Positions 63,955-64,000 of a DNA stretch of 64,000 nt are shown here, in pieces. Position numbers and translations under genes: made by a program. Where the stretch lies: assembly GCA_030524175.1 (NCBI GenBank), contig JAUNHC010000005.1, positions 110,506 through 174,505 on the forward strand, read 5' to 3'. Source of the stretch: Eubacteriales bacterium (GTDB taxonomy: Bacteria > Bacillota > Clostridia > Lachnospirales > Lachnospiraceae). The notes under the pieces are model-generated. The model searched no databases. It was not told where the DNA came from and saw only the letters and a list, made by a program, of their open reading frames with translations. How positions within the stretch are numbered: position 1 is the stretch's first letter; the number at the start of each line of letters is the position of its first letter.

Positions 63955-63996
63955 CCACCGGCTTAGCCGGTGGCTTGCACTGCCCCTATAAGGGGC
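63955..63996 (+). mobile_element. Probable end of an IS200/IS605-type element, cut by the window
   Basis: Two hairpins lie close together: CCACCGGCT-t-AGCCGGTGG (63955-63973) and GCCCCT-ata-AGGGGC (63982-63996). This arrangement resembles the structured ends of IS200/IS605 elements. The transposase or tnpB would lie beyond the window, so this is only partly supported. Confidence 0.4.
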
Positions 63997-64000
63997 TATT

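Overview
The window (about 64 kb) looks like a chromosomal segment of an endospore-forming Clostridia, most probably Lachnospiraceae. Evidence seen: small families typical of that group (DUF4317, DUF1934, SPOCS/LysM, a short conserved 77-residue protein), sporulation and germination genes (spmA, spmB, gerA-type), strong AGGAGG-type ribosome sites, Gram-positive lipoprotein signals and moderate GC. No rRNA, tRNA or CRISPR array was found.

Layout. 0-17.5 kb is core genome: DUF4317 end, HAD phosphatase, diguanylate cyclase, PrsA-like foldase, mfd, pth, two G3E/CobW GTPases, glgB with a GH13 hydrolase, a NodB deacetylase, nagA, then an aquaporin. 18.6-37.0 kb is an accessory catabolic island: a rve-type transposase remnant on the left, an IS1182-type transposase remnant on the right, and about 17 kb of genes between them, all on the minus strand. 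In transcription order these are two RraA-like aldolase/lyase genes, a D-2-hydroxyacid dehydrogenase, a third RraA, a Fe-S serine-dehydratase-like protein, a LarA/DUF2088 protein, a hydantoinase, an ABC permease, a sugar-type binding protein, two SDRs, the ABC ATPase, three more SDRs, a nitrilase-fold amidase and a GntR/FCD regulator. A consensus promoter and a TGT-NN-ACA palindrome precede the first gene, and a perfect TTTTTGTATACAAAAA palindrome lies upstream of the regulator. I infer an inducible pathway for a polyhydroxylated compound with a cyclic ureide or amide. The substrate is unknown. This is the best candidate for an undescribed system.

37-52.5 kb returns to core functions: a trigger-factor-like lipoprotein, two tandem NodB paralogues, a membrane-anchored small protein, DUF1934, murI, a gerA operon in which GerAB and the start of GerAC are fused, a GntR regulator, ispE, a SPOCS-LysM spore protein, a PrcB-like lipoprotein and plsC. 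52.6-58 kb carries sporulation or spore-surface genes: a collagen-like protein behind a probable sigma-K promoter, a glycosyltransferase, spmB, a hypothetical gene, spmA and a GH25/LysM/SH3 lysozyme. 58-64 kb is again accessory: a large serine recombinase, a divergent 1305-residue AT-rich secreted repeat protein, and hairpins resembling the end of an IS200/IS605 element at the window edge.

Start codons were chosen by ribosome-site spacing. Several differ from the longest reading frame. GTG or TTG starts are used for the GH13 hydrolase, one RraA, the dehydrogenase, the SPOCS protein and probably the amidase.
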